Positions 13,701 through 25,700 of a DNA stretch of 64,000 bases are shown in pieces (within the stretch, counting starts at the first letter, position 1; each line of letters opens with the position of its first letter). The stretch covers positions 1 through 64,000 of the forward strand of contig WBMZ01003064.1 in assembly GCA_013400975.1 (NCBI GenBank), given 5' to 3'. Under the pieces are notes generated by a model that saw only the letters and a program-made list of their open reading frames with translations, did no database searches and had not been told where the DNA came from. This DNA is from Atrichornis clamosus (taxonomy: Eukaryota; Chordata; Aves; Passeriformes; Menuridae). Position numbers and translations under genes: made by a program.

Positions 13701-16700
13701 AATCACTCCTCCCTTCTCTCCCATCACTGCTCCCATTTCAAAATCAAGGTCCTTTCTAATCCTTTCATTCCTTTTTTCTCAGCTTCCTTCAAACTGACTG
13801 TTTAAAAAGTGCACCAGCCTTGTTTGCTCATTTACATTTGGTAGTAAACAAGGAGAAAGGGGCAGGCAGCTTTGCTGTTGGGAACAAAGGGCTACAATTT
13901 TGAACAGCTTCCCTGCAGATCTTGTTTGGTCACAGCATCTCTTGGCTTTCCAACCCAAGGCAGATTGTGCATGTGGCCTTTCAAGCTGAATTTATTGCAT
14001 ATGCTCAGTGGTTCTGCTAATTGGACCTATGACTTGACCACAATTCTGTGAGTTTGGCTTCGAGGGTAACAAGCACGTAGGCCAACAAGAAGATACATAC
14101 AATCTTATAAAATACACTACATTTAGCTGTTTTGGATTAAACTCATGCACTGCTAAACCCAGGATTTGGACAACTTTCTTGGGTACTGGGTGGGAAACAG
14201 AAACAATTCTGAAAGAAGTTTACAAATTTTTTGTAAACAACATGGGTTTCCATCAGCAACTTAGCCAGTATGATCAGTCATTCTAAAACAGCCTTTAGTC
14301 AATAGCTTGGTATACTATAAAAAAAATTAAGCTAAATAGCAGTAAATTGGATATTTATACCGAATATCAAGAACTATAATTAGAACTGTTACCATGCATG
14401 CTTCCTCTTCACCTAAAGCTTTTCAAAAAGCACAAGATTCTTCAAAAAACCACATTTCTTCTCCAGATTTAAGGTAAGACAACAGCAAAAACATTCCTGA
14501 GAGCTGTGGACACAGCCAGTAGGTCACACACCAGGACAGCACTCAGCATCTCAGAGGTCATTAAAAAACTATAAACCCTGCATAGGCCTTATTGTGTAGC
14601 AATGATCCTCATGCAAGACATACAATATATATTCTACATCAAGAACAGAAAAATAGTCAGTGCTTGCCATTTGAAAAGAGATCCCTAACAAAAACATGGA
14701 GATATTTTATGGACACAAAACCCAGCGATTAAATAAATTCTTTAAGATCAAACTGGAAGAGTCATTGGGTGCACCCCCTATTCTTTGTTTGTTGGTTGGA
14801 TGACTTGGAAGTTTGCATACTTTTCCTCTTTTATGTGGGCACTGTGTGCTGAGTGTGCAAAACATTTATTAAGCTTTCTTTAAGCATAAACAGGCAGTCT
14901 CATAGTACAAAAAAGGTAGACAGAAAAATATCAGATAGGAACATCAAACAACATACACTTTCCCATAACTGTTAAAAAGCGTTGGCTGCTCCTCAGGCTG
15001 CCCTACTTAGAAACTTTGATTGTGCACCCACTGTCATGAGACATGTTTTCCTCTCAACATCTTTTTAATCTTTTCAGACTGGAAGAAAAACAGCAGTCTT
15101 TAGTTATCAGAATTTTGATGTTTAACAGCTTCAAAGTGCTGGTAGTTTCAAATTAAATCAAGTGGCAAGTAAAACTAGGACTGCAGGTATCCAGTGCATT
15201 CACCAATTCTCCTTGAAGATTTTTTTTCTGCTTAGATGGTAAAAATGTAAGAGAGGAAATCTTTCCCACCCACTTCTCAGCAATATTTCACTATGGGATG
15301 TTTTAACTTTTCAGAGTTTTGTTTTGTAGAAGCTGTCCACATCCACTCCCCAGAACATACTGCCTGCCACTGCCTGGCCAAAAAAAAAAGAAACCTGTTT
15401 TGAGCGAGGCTTCCTCAGCACTACAGGAAACTGCTGCACTTACTCACACATAGACAGACTCTTCTGGCTTGCTACACCATGAGGTGCTTGGTACACAGAT
15501 CTCTCCTCTTGGGAGATCTTTCCCCTCGGGATGGCGAGCAGCCTCACTAGGCTTATCCACCTGTGCTTCAGGGCCCAGCCAGCAGTCTATTTCTGAATAA
15601 CATCTGCATTCATTTTTCCTACAGTCTGGGCATGAAAACATTAGCCACAGCACTAGGGATGATTGCTGGAGTCAGACAAATCCGACGGGAGCAGGTGAAC
15701 AGGTTACAGGCTGAGATCACTCAGACACCGGTATTTCCTCACGGGCCAGGGGTACATTCACAGCTGTTAGGAAGGTTGCAAATGCTCACCATTAAGCCAG
15801 GGATTGATGAATGGGAAATGATTGTGATTTCAGAGATACCAGGGTCCAAAAGGAGTGGTGATGCAATGGTGGGAGAAAGAAAAAAAGCTGTGTGGGAGAA
15901 AATAAAATTATTCAACCTATGAAGGAATTCCATCTAAAGCTATGAACACTTGTTTTTATAAGACACTATGATTCAGCCCTGGGAAAGTGACTGTAGCTAA
16001 CTACAGGCAGTGCCCCAGGTCCACCTTCACCTTCTAATAGCAAAATGCCCCATAAATTCAAGTTGGGAAGCGGAGGGAATATTTATCCAATGGATATTGC
16101 ACAACTCTGCTTTTCTACAGAAGTTCCCAGATAACACTGCTGAACATCCTCAAGTTCACCCATCTGGAGAACACAAAGGGAAGGGCAATTGCCCAGCCAC
16201 ATGTGAAATTCTTGTTTAAATAAAGGAAGTCAATGATGGAGTTATTCTGCATCCTGACATTTACAATTCACCAGGAAATTAACCAATGTGCTGAACAAAA
16301 AGTGAGTTCCACAACTGTATCTTCTAACAACAACTAATAGGGCAGGTAAAGGTAGGGTTTATTACAGGGTACAGACAGCAGAGTGTCACAAGGCTTCTCA
16401 TTCTCATACTGCCTTTAAGGAAAACTCTTTAGAATATTCAAATAAGGGTGCTCTAACTGAAAGGTAGATGTCAACAACTGCACTGACTTGTGAATTTTTC
16501 TGAGTTTTGTGAACTCAGATTGTGATGCAGAAATTGCAGGTGATACTGTAAGTTGAAGAATTTCAAAAGAAAAGAGACAGAAGTTTGCAAAAGACCATTA
16601 AACTTTTTGACCTGTCTAACGACTCGTTCTTTTCAAATGGTCTTTTCATTGAAAACAGGATTTATAATTCCCTTAGGAATCAATGACAGCAATGGAACAG

Positions 16701-17694
16701 AATTACACTGTAAATTACAGAAACGAAGATACAAATTATTTACACATACCCGCAGCACTTCTGAAAACACCGTTAACAACTTTGTGGACAGCTTCTCCCT
16801 AAGGACCCAGCCTGGCCAACAGCTCTGGCAGTGGCCCGAGCCAGGCTTTGCTGGAGCCACTGCAAAGGGAACACGCTTCCTCTGGAATGAAACTCTTTGC
16901 AGCACCACGCCACCTCTCCCAGGGTAAGTGCCCTGGGACTCGCTGTGGGAAGCAGGGACACTTTGGGGATGCCTAGCTCAGAGCTATGGATGCACTGCTG
17001 CAAAACACACAGGTGGGGAGTCCCAACCAAGTCCCTGAGCCCCAGGTCCCCTCCTGCTCCTGCCCTGCACACACACAAACCCACGTCACGTGTGCGTTAC
17101 AGATGTTTTGCTGTGTATAAATCCTTCACTTGTAGAGAGCAGGAGGATTTGTACTCAGGCTGATGAGAGCACAAAGATGCCTCACAGCAGCTGCTTAGCA
17201 GAGCACCATCCCCAGCTTAACAGATCACATCATCATGAGTGGAGAGGGGTAGTTGTGTCACACCTGGGGTTACTCCTCACTGCTAGGGAACTATGCAAGT
17301 CCTTGGATTCAGAGTGGTTGTTAGTTGCCCATAGTCTATCAGAGTTCAAGGATCAGCTTTAAAAATATGGTTGTACAAAACCAGCCACTTCAGCAGCTCC
17401 AGGAAATCCTTTCCTGGCACTCCCAAGTCAGCAGCTACCTGTCTCCTCTTCTGACTCTCCTCTCTTTCTCCAGCAGAGCCTGGTTACTTGAGAACATCTC
17501 ACTTCAAGAGGCAGCAGCCACAGGGTTCAGGACAGGCCTGCAGCTCAGAGCTGGGTTAACAGGATTTCACAAAAAAAAAAAAAGCAAATTATTTTCTGCT
17601 TTCAAAAATACAAGCAATTGACATATACCTTTATCCCATCTATGCATATGGACTTATAGGGGTCTTACAAACGGGGGTGGAATACAGGGATGTA

Positions 17695-17790
17695 ATTCAT
17701 AGAATCATAGATTGGTTTGCATTGGGAGGGATCTTAAAGGTCATCTAGTTCTAACCTCCCTTCCACTAGACCAGGTGTCCCTTCCTTCAC
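17695..17790 (-). mobile_element. CR1 LINE 3' end fragment
   Basis: The plus strand reads 'catagaatcatagattggtt' at about 17699, then 'gggatcttaaaggtcatcta' and 'ttccactagaccaggtgtcc'. This is the reverse complement of the usual CR1 3' end, so the element points along the minus strand. Only about 95 bases remain, fitting the severe 5' truncation typical of CR1 insertions. The far boundary, past 'ccaggtgtcccttcc', is approximate. Confidence 0.88.
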
Positions 17791-20700
17791 AAGGGAAGCA
17801 AGTGACAAGATCATAGTGAGGTTTTTTTGTATTTTAAATTATTAATTTAGTGGATGAAGCACCAGGCATACCTTGGAGCCTGACTGGCTCCTGGTAGAGA
17901 TGGGGTGACCAGAGACATCAGGCTTAATGCCACTAGTAGAGATGCTGTTGAGGTAGCTCCACTCACTAGGCACTATGATATATATCATTAACATCCATGA
18001 AATAAATGAAATAAATGTAGACATTGTGTGTGTATAACTTGCCGTGATGGGCTAGTGGATGCCTGTTGAGGTACAGACCTTCATTTCCTGCTTGCACTCA
18101 TTAGCAATCAGTGCATTAACAGAGGACGTGGATATCACCACTTTTATCAACAAGTACTTTCATAAAATCCCATTCTTTTCAATTGGATAAATATGGACTA
18201 GGATATATTCTGCATAAACTAGGGTATCAGAACCAGAAGTGAACCCCTCCTACCTTGTACTTTCCTCTTTAATTGTGAATGATTTTCAAAGAAAAAAAAA
18301 AAAAGATACTGAAATTAATTTTCAAACTAAGATTTAAAACTGGTATATAAACTGGGCTGGCCCAACATTCAGGTGCCAGTAAAATGAAATCCAAAATTGT
18401 GAATAGAAAAGAGCTGAACAACCAAAAATAAGGTAAAATACATAATTCAGGTTCTTAAAACAAAATCAAAAGTTGTCTAAAATTTTCAGATGAAGGTGAC
18501 TATGCAGTACAACATGTCCTGTGTCTTTCTGCAACTACAAAGGCAAAATGAAGCTTCAGTTCTGGTACATAGCACAAAACCAACTGCTTGTGTACATCTC
18601 AGGGCACTAAATCCTATGTGGGATAAATTCATATTACTAAACTGTCATAACTTTCAGCTTATTAGAAAAATTATTATTTATATATTAAAAAAATACATCC
18701 CAGAGTGAACTTTCTTTTCAATTAGCAAGACAATCTTCTTATTTCAATCTAGTGCTCCCTTCCACATTAGTCTTCCTTGAATAAATATTAAAGAAACATG
18801 TTGGATTTCCCTTCCAAGTCACCACACAGTGATCTCTATAAGAAATAAAAACAGAAGCTGACCTCTTCTGTGGAGGTCAGTAATTACGTCCCTTGTGGAA
18901 CACTGGCCAACAAAGCAGAACTCCACAAAAATACCACATCAGGCAACAGACATGAGAGAAAGATTTTTAAAAGTGTTACACAATCCCAAACATCCACCAG
19001 AGATAGCAGAGCCTGACGTGCAGAATGCCCAAAGCTGAAGCAGCAAGGCTGGAAGACACTCGATACCTTGAAAATGAGCACGTCCCTTTAACTTGTCTCA
19101 CACACACAGAGTTATCCTCTGAAGGCACCTATCCTTTGGCCTTTAAAATACGGGGCCAGAGCCTGCGTTAGGTAACTGCAGTGAGGAACAACGTGGGGCA
19201 GCTGTGCCATCTCTGTTGAGCTCATCACCTGAGGTGTCCCCACCACGTCCCAGTCTGGGGGGAGCCATTATTTCACAGAGTGCTAAAAGGCCTAAGAGGT
19301 TTCCAGCTGCAGAGGCAACTCTGGAGCCCATCAAACCCAGGAGGCCTCGCTCTCATCCTTCACAAGGCAGTTCTGCACCAGTCCGACTGCCTCAGCCAGA
19401 AAATCCCTGATACCACTCCACCCGTGGCCTAAACAGCTGTACAAATTTCTGAATAGCAGCAAATCCAGCCTTTTATTGTCTGAACTTGCAAGCAAATCAC
19501 TATGGGAATACATCAGGCTTTGTCTGAGAAGTAATTTTCCTTTTTCAATACAACTTACTACTCAGATTTTATTTTTTCTCTATTTCTTTCCTCTATCCAC
19601 ACATGTTTCACCACAAACACCAAAAGCTTAGTTCTCAACCCACCTCCTCCCCCCAGCTGCCTTTTCTAGTCAAACTAGGTCTGAGTCTAACACTCAATTT
19701 TAGCAGGTGCTCAGTCAGTTCCACTAGTTGACAAATATTTTGGCTCACAGTAACAAGCCTCTAGTGAAAGACCAGGGGGAATAGTATCAAAGTATGCATC
19801 ACTTATCCTGAAGCCATCAATTCAGGCAAGTTAAGAGCTTGGAATTCACAGAGTTTTGACTTTTGGCACAGGGTTGAATATTCATACATTCATAATCACA
19901 TAAAGTTGGTTTTTTATTCATTAAAAAACCAACTAATCATCTTTGAACTTCCTTTTGCCTCAAGAGCGTCCCATTTTCCCCTTCCCTCAACTCTCAAAAA
20001 ACCCCTCCAGAAAACCAACCCGGCCTCAGTGGAAAAAACAGAAGGATAAGAGACTCCATTAATACCAACCAAGTAGTAGAAAGAGTATTGATTTACGCTC
20101 CCTGAGAGTCCAGCTGTAAATCAGTCATGGAGCCACCTCCCTACAACGGTGAGGCCGCCCATGGTTGGTCCTCCCTCTTCCCCATCCCCTCCCACCACAG
20201 GCTGGTAGCATTTGGCACAAACACGGGTTTTAACCCAAAGTGACACTTGCACAGGAGCTAATGGCCATCCGTTGTGACGGCACAACCCCAAGGCATCACG
20301 AAGGTGAAGAGGAAAAGGTAAATGTTCTAAACCCGCCTAAATAAAAATATAAGAGTGCAAAATTTTTTTCTGGGTTTATAAACAGCAAAGTAACACAGAG
20401 CAGTGCCCACTTCAAATGATGCTGTGAGTGCTACCCACACAGTACAATGGAATAGTTTCATTCCTTTAGAGGTCATCTTCAAAGAAGGAATTGTTTTTTC
20501 AGCTGAATAGAAACACTCTTTCACCACCAAGCTCCATGCTGCTAAGAATTCAGCATTGTTAGTAGATATCCCATCCACCAGTGCCCCTACAAAGCTATCA
20601 AAACTGCCTTTCTATTGAATTAGATTTGCCTCCGACAGAACATCATGTCCAAAAAATCAAGGATACGACTGAAAAGACTCACTGACTTAATTTCTCTTTC

Positions 20701-23700
20701 AGACCCTTAATCTACACGACCTTTTCACTTACTTGGTCATGTTTCCAGATGTTAGAACAACATGGTTTGTGCTTTAACACAAATGACCTAAAGATAATCA
20801 TTTGTGCCCAACCCATCTAGATTCGACTACTGTCAAGTTCAGCTGTTCAGAAACCATGAAACAGACCTCTAATGGAAATTTATTTTAAAATAATGAAATT
20901 ATTAAAAAAAGAAAAGGATGGAGATTTCTACTTATCATCCAAGTTTAAAGCTTTACCTGGTAGACTTGTTTGCATATGAAAATTGAGATTTGTATTAAAA
21001 CCTTCATATGGCTGAGATCTGTAAAACATTTGACAGCCCTGGGAGAGCTGAGAGGAAAGGAAAAAGTGGGAGTCTCCCAGCTAGGATATGATGATGCCCT
21101 CCTGGGGCCCCGCTGCCCTGGGAGGTGTTACCAGCTCTGCTACACTGGGCAGCCCAAGACACCTCTCACAGGCCCTTGGAGCTGAGAGCAGAGCCCAGCC
21201 CAGAAGATGCACAAGCTCCTCACAGCCACATGAGCAGCTGCAACACCTACAGCCTCATCGCTCCTGACACAGCATTTCAATTTATATCCATTAGAAAAAG
21301 GCAGGGCAATGTTTCCAGCATACCTGAGAGCTAAGTAAAACCCTCAAACACCGTGAGCCTTATGATGAAATTAGCAATATTTGTGATATTGGCATCCATT
21401 ACTTTCCCTGCTGCCCACAAGTTTGCAGCAGCAGAGGATGTGACAGCAACAGCCTTTAACATCTCAGGGACAGCAGCAGCTGGGCTTTGCATTATGATCA
21501 TATCATTCCGTGTTCCCAAAGAACACACTAGCTCCTGAGCTCTACACACAAATGGAAATCACTTCAGTCCTACTAAATATTGTATAAAACATAAATCATT
21601 GAGTATGTGCCAAGACCTGTCCTTATCTTCTGCTATGTACCGAACAGAGAACACAAAAAAACCCTCAGAGATTTCACCTTTATTTTAAGAAAGGCACTGA
21701 CTAAGCAACTAATTTCTGTCCAGACATTTTCACAGGATAAATAATTTCTAGTTTCCACAAACCAAGCTATGCATGACAGAGCTGCACTATAAAGTATCTA
21801 GCAAGCCACCATATCAGTCACTTATTTTTGAGTGGTTTGGCTTGTTCTGTGATACCATTAAAGGCTCAGGTCTGCCCTTGGATGTACTCAAACTATTTGC
21901 AGCGTAGGACACTGCACAACCATCCAGAAGCAGAACTGCATGAAGCTGGAACATAAACTTGAACAGAATAAATGGGAAACCTGTCCAATGCAGAACCTTC
22001 ACTGTGCTCCCTCTGCTTGCTGGCCCCATCGCTTTCTCTTGCCTGAGTTAAACTGGATAAGCTCTGAACCTTTCAGAACCTTTCAGCCAAGGCCTGAAAT
22101 GTCTCAAATGCAGGCAAACAAAGAGTGTGGTGGGGCCATAGGGCACAGAAGCACAGCATCCCTACAGAACCAAGCCTGGCAATTTGAAAATATCTCACCT
22201 TGAAATTAAATGGGACTGGACATACAGGGTTTTGTTTTGTGTGTATTTTTAAAAAGGTCAGTTCTCTCATAAAAGTCTTAAAGCAAGCCTTCACAGGAAC
22301 ATTATTACACAGTAAATTGCTTAACCAGTCAAAAGCAGTGAAATATTACCCTCAGACTGCTATCCTCCATCTAAAAAGAAACATAAATCATCATGACTGT
22401 TGCTAGTATCACATAAGTCTAGGACACTGGCTGCTCCCACCAGCCTTACTTTCTAACCATTGGTTGCCTTGGGCTCCTTACTGTATAAATTATCCAGAAA
22501 CATCAGCATTCTTTGTTGTTCCAATGTGATTGGAAGGCTCTAAAGGATATTTCTGCATGCTGCTTAAGCAAAGGGTAAGCTTTGTGCAGTATCATGTGAT
22601 CAACAAAAAAATCCCCGAGTACTGCTTGCTTGTGGGTGGTGCAGAGGAACAAGAAGTGACTCACAACTCATAGTGGAAAATTTGGGGGGAAAATGTTTTA
22701 AATAGTCAGGAAAGTACAAAATGGCAAACCACAATTACTGGACTTCCTACGCCCCATGTACTGGGTAACAAGACCACGTCTTTGATATGAAACGACTGAT
22801 GCCCAAAAGTATTAAGTGAAGCAACTGCTGGGTTTTGGTCCATTCCCCTACTAGGGAGGGCCTCTGCATGTCCTGAATCTGCAGAGTCCTAAGCAACCTC
22901 AAAGAAACTGGAATAAGCTACCAAATTCCAGTATGACACAGAGGGGTCAGGGGGAGGGAACTCAAAAAAAGCACTTGGTGGAGCAAAATCTCTCTATTTT
23001 CTCTCATTCTTAGGATACAGAAACAAAACACCGAAAGAAATCCACATATTTGAGATTAATAGGCAGATATTTATCCATGTGCCACTCCGGTTGCTAAGAG
23101 ATTTCCTTTCTTCAGCAGTGTTGTATAAACAATGAAGCATTTTTGTCCACAAAGCAATTGTCTCACCTCACTGAATCAAGAGCCTCTCACTGTCATATCC
23201 CTTCTATATTCTAATTCTGAGCTGTGAGGAAGCTCCCTCGCACAAAGACAGTGTTGGGCACGCTATTGTTAAACTTGAGCACATCAAGTACAACGTGGGC
23301 TTCCTGCAGCATGAGTAGAGTTAGCTGAGAGACTGCACATTTTAGCTCACAAGCCATAGGTAAATATGGGCTGATGGGCCAGCTCCTACAATTAATTCCT
23401 TACTGCTGTGGTCATTTTCAGCCAGGGGGGGAAACCCACCTCGACAGCTACATTACAGACCTGCACATAACCTAAACAGCATCCAAGAAAAACATTACTA
23501 ATTCAGGCCGGTTTCAAACAGCAGCACCTCAAAATGCACCTCAAAGACAAAAACTTATCTTCATACCGCCCTTTATACTGGAAGGTGATTCAGAAGGTCT
23601 ATACATTCACACAGAAAGAATACCTACAGTTTAGATGGCTGCAGCAAACGTACTGCAGCATGTTAAGAGTCTCCTAATGTGCTCACTGGAACAGAAGGCA

Positions 23701-24867
23701 GTGGGTTTCTCAGTGCCTTTCATTACGGTTAGTACTGCCACGGCAGAGGAAAAAGAGAAAAGGGCAGGGAAATGCTGACTCTCACCCAACCAAAAGATGC
23801 ACATATGTTAGAGGAAATCTACATGTCGTTTAGGAAGCACATGCACCGCTGCTCTGAGCAGATGAAGATTATCCAATCCCCCCTTAGGGGGGTTTCACAA
23901 AGGCACACAGAAATACTACATGCCCAGGTTTCCGTTAGGACAACGGGCTCCTTGGTGTGTTCTTGAAAAAATTATAATAAAATATAGCCAAAGACAAGCA
24001 ATCGTGGCAGGGCCTTATTTCTATGGAGCACAGTACAAGGTGTCATTTTTAAGGACATATCCTCAGAGCTGCCAAAGTGGCTGGCCTCTTTATCTGTCAT
24101 TATGCCACAAACCATAACTATTTTGCTTTATACCTTAGAGAGAAACAGTAAGCCCGGAACCACACAGAGGCTCCTGACCTGAACAATGAGCAATGCAGTG
24201 CCTACTGAATTTTTCAGATCCTAGTTTGCTGAAGGGTTTTCTGCAGCTAAGATAAATCCACAGCAGGGAAAAACCAGGCTCTGTGATCTCAGTCACACAT
24301 TTTCCTAACAAAAGAAAGTTGCTAATAACAGATTGTTACAGCTAAATTCTGTAAAACAGCTCACCATTAAAAAAAAGATAAACACTGAAACACCTTATTT
24401 CTGTAACATTATCCCAAAAATGGATGTTTCAGAAGCCAAACATGTGACACAGTCCCAACACAAAGAAAAGAAATCTGCCTCCACACACATCCCTTTTAAG
24501 TACATGTATGTAAGACTAAACTAATATGCCACGCTATGCTATTAAATCTACAAGAAAGCTCAGCATTTAACCTCACATGATGGCTACAAACTATTTTCAA
24601 CTCACAGACAGTTTGCATATCACGGTAACATAAGTGGGAAATGAATGCACACCTTCTGCATCATCACTGCAATCAACTAATATCCAATTAAACATTCAAT
24701 TGCTTTGCAAACCCCATAGTCGTGGTTACAAAAGCTATTTTACAGTGTTAACAAATTACTCTGACAGCTACCAAGTTACATGCAAGAACAAGCTTGATAC
24801 TTGATTTGCAAGGTAAGAAAATTAAAACAAAAGAATCCCTGTCAGAATTTGGCACAGATTTAGGTAC
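17791..24867 (-). other. ANK3 intron sequence adjoining the first exon (no gene seen)
   Basis: This is non-coding sequence of the same intron. It holds a perfect 13-bp inverted repeat at 19904-19934, a doubled 10-base unit 'gaacctttca' at 22066-22085, and a C6-TTA-G6 mini-hairpin at 23878-23892. A 61-residue frame at 21353-21538 (plus) begins like a signal peptide but has no other support. I saw no recognisable exon or transposon. Confidence 0.55.
19904..19934 (+). repeat. Perfect 13-bp inverted repeat, 5-base loop
   Basis: AGTTGGTTTTTTA at 19904-19916 is matched exactly by TAAAAAACCAACT at 19922-19934, with TTCAT between. It could form a hairpin in DNA or in intron RNA. It is too short for a microRNA precursor. 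Confidence 0.85.
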
Positions 24868-24870
24868 CTT
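24862..24870 (-). promoter_or_regulatory. ANK3: 5' splice donor of the ANK3 first exon (AAG|GTACCT)
   Basis: Read on the minus strand, the exon ends AAG at 24868 and the intron opens GTACCT at 24867-24862. The site is placed by protein homology: the known ankyrin-G sequence leaves this exon right after the Lys-Lys-Lys run, and the codons beyond it (Val-Pro-Lys-Ser) do not match. Positions -2 to +3 and +6 fit the U1 consensus. Positions +4 and +5 are both C instead of A and G, so this is a weak donor. Confidence 0.75.
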
Positions 24871-24981
24871 TTTCTTCCGATCCCGGGATCTTTTCCTGTG
24901 TTTTCTTTTTTTCTCAGTTTCTTCCTCAGCATTTATTTCTAAATCCCTGTTTTTCTTTAACTGTGATGCTGCGTGAGCCAT
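24868..24981 (-). CDS. ANK3: ANK3 (ankyrin-G) alternative first coding exon, partial gene
   Basis: Ankyrin-G is a membrane adaptor. Its ankyrin repeats bind sodium and potassium channels and cell-adhesion proteins, and its spectrin-binding part ties them to the spectrin-actin skeleton at axon initial segments, nodes of Ranvier and lateral epithelial membranes. This exon gives 38 residues: MAHAASQLKKNRDLEIN, an acidic stretch (about residues 19-23), then the basic tail RKHRKRSRDRKKK. I recognise this from memory as the start of the canonical vertebrate ankyrin-G isoform, just before the first repeat; I recall Pro in mammals where residue 22 is Thr here. The start is fixed by an in-frame TAA at 24990-24988, three codons upstream, and a good context (A at -3, G at +4). 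The exon ends in phase 0 after Lys38, where a GT follows. The open frame continues into the intron but loses similarity there. Transcripts starting elsewhere use other N-termini, so this is one of several alternative first exons. Repeat-encoding exons lie left of the window. Confidence 0.93.
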
Positions 24982-24988
24982 AATGCAT
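24926..24988 (-). other. Short upstream ORF overlapping the ANK3 start codon
   Basis: An ATG at 24988-24986 lies 7 bases before the ANK3 ATG, in another frame. It reads 20 codons to a TGA at 24928-24926, inside the ANK3 coding exon. Its context is poor (T at -3, C at +4), while the ANK3 ATG context is strong. Leaky scanning would therefore favour the main start, but the overlap could lower translation of this isoform. That effect is inferred; only the two overlapping frames are seen. Confidence 0.6.
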
Positions 24989-25700
24989 TAAAAATCCTTT
25001 ACAACAATGCTCCCTTGTAAAAGGTGATTTCCTCGGGCACCTTTAGCCAGCCCTTACAGCAAATGTTCCAGTGATTGGAAGGAAATCTGTGACCAGAGCC
25101 AGGAACACATTCAGGATTCAGAGATCTCGCAGAAGCTTGCAGTCACTACAAAAATACATAGTTGCAGATTTCTTCCTATACCTTTCTGCACCTGAACCTT
25201 TGTAAAACAGTGCAGCCATCGTAATGCATTTAACGTAATGAAAAAGACAGCTGGGACAGAGAAAGCTGTATTATGGCTGTATCCCCTGCCACCAGCTGGA
25301 AGTGTCTAAGTGACTCCACTGAAGGGGGAATGCTGAAAAGGAGCGCTTTCTATTAAAAAAATTCCAGAACAATAACATATGGTGTCTTGTTTTTTCTTTG
25401 CTATTCTTCAAGCATGTTTTAAAAACCTATTAAAAAATGCAGTGTTAATGATGTACATTTCTAAGCTAGTTTTGTATAGTAAGCCATTTAACCTATGATG
25501 AAATGGAGCAGCTCCTACTTTAGGTTAACTGCTGATGGTGACAAAAAAAATAAAATAAAAATTTCTTTTTACCATGGAGACTCTGACTGCATTATGTAGA
25601 AAACAATGCATGCATTGCCATATCTTAACAGTGTGTCCTTTATACTCATTTTTCAATTCCAATACATTTTGTGAGAGAGGATTACAGAAAGCCCTGTTGT
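24989..25700 (-). promoter_or_regulatory. ANK3: Putative 5' UTR and promoter region of the ANK3 first exon
   Basis: The exon begins a known protein N-terminus, so transcription should start in the few hundred bases on its right side. The stretch is CpG-poor and has no CpG-island character, which would suit a tissue-restricted promoter. A minus-strand TATAAAG lies at 25644-25638, about 660 bases before the ATG. It is the only TATA-like match I noted and could be chance. The transcription start is not visible from sequence alone, and a further upstream leader exon is possible. Confidence 0.4.

Larger units (their letters stand above)
1..17694 (-). other. ANK3 intron sequence, left part (no gene seen)
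   Basis: This lies downstream of the ANK3 first exon on the minus strand, so it is intron of that transcript. I see unique, mostly AT-rich DNA with short simple repeats and no interspersed repeat I can name. The longest open frames, about 158 residues at 6767-7243 (plus) and 147 residues at 11557-12000 (minus), have no recognisable domains and lengths expected by chance. A GC-richer patch at about 13216-13560 is open in several frames on both strands, which suggests base composition and not coding. Two plus-strand open frames at about 15.6 and 16.6 kb sit beside splice-like sites and are reported as findings. Confidence 0.6.

Noticed and set aside
24748..24867. Continuation of the ANK3 open frame past Lys38
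   Set aside because: The frame continues about 39 codons, but similarity to ankyrin-G stops exactly at the GT. The remainder is read-through into the intron.
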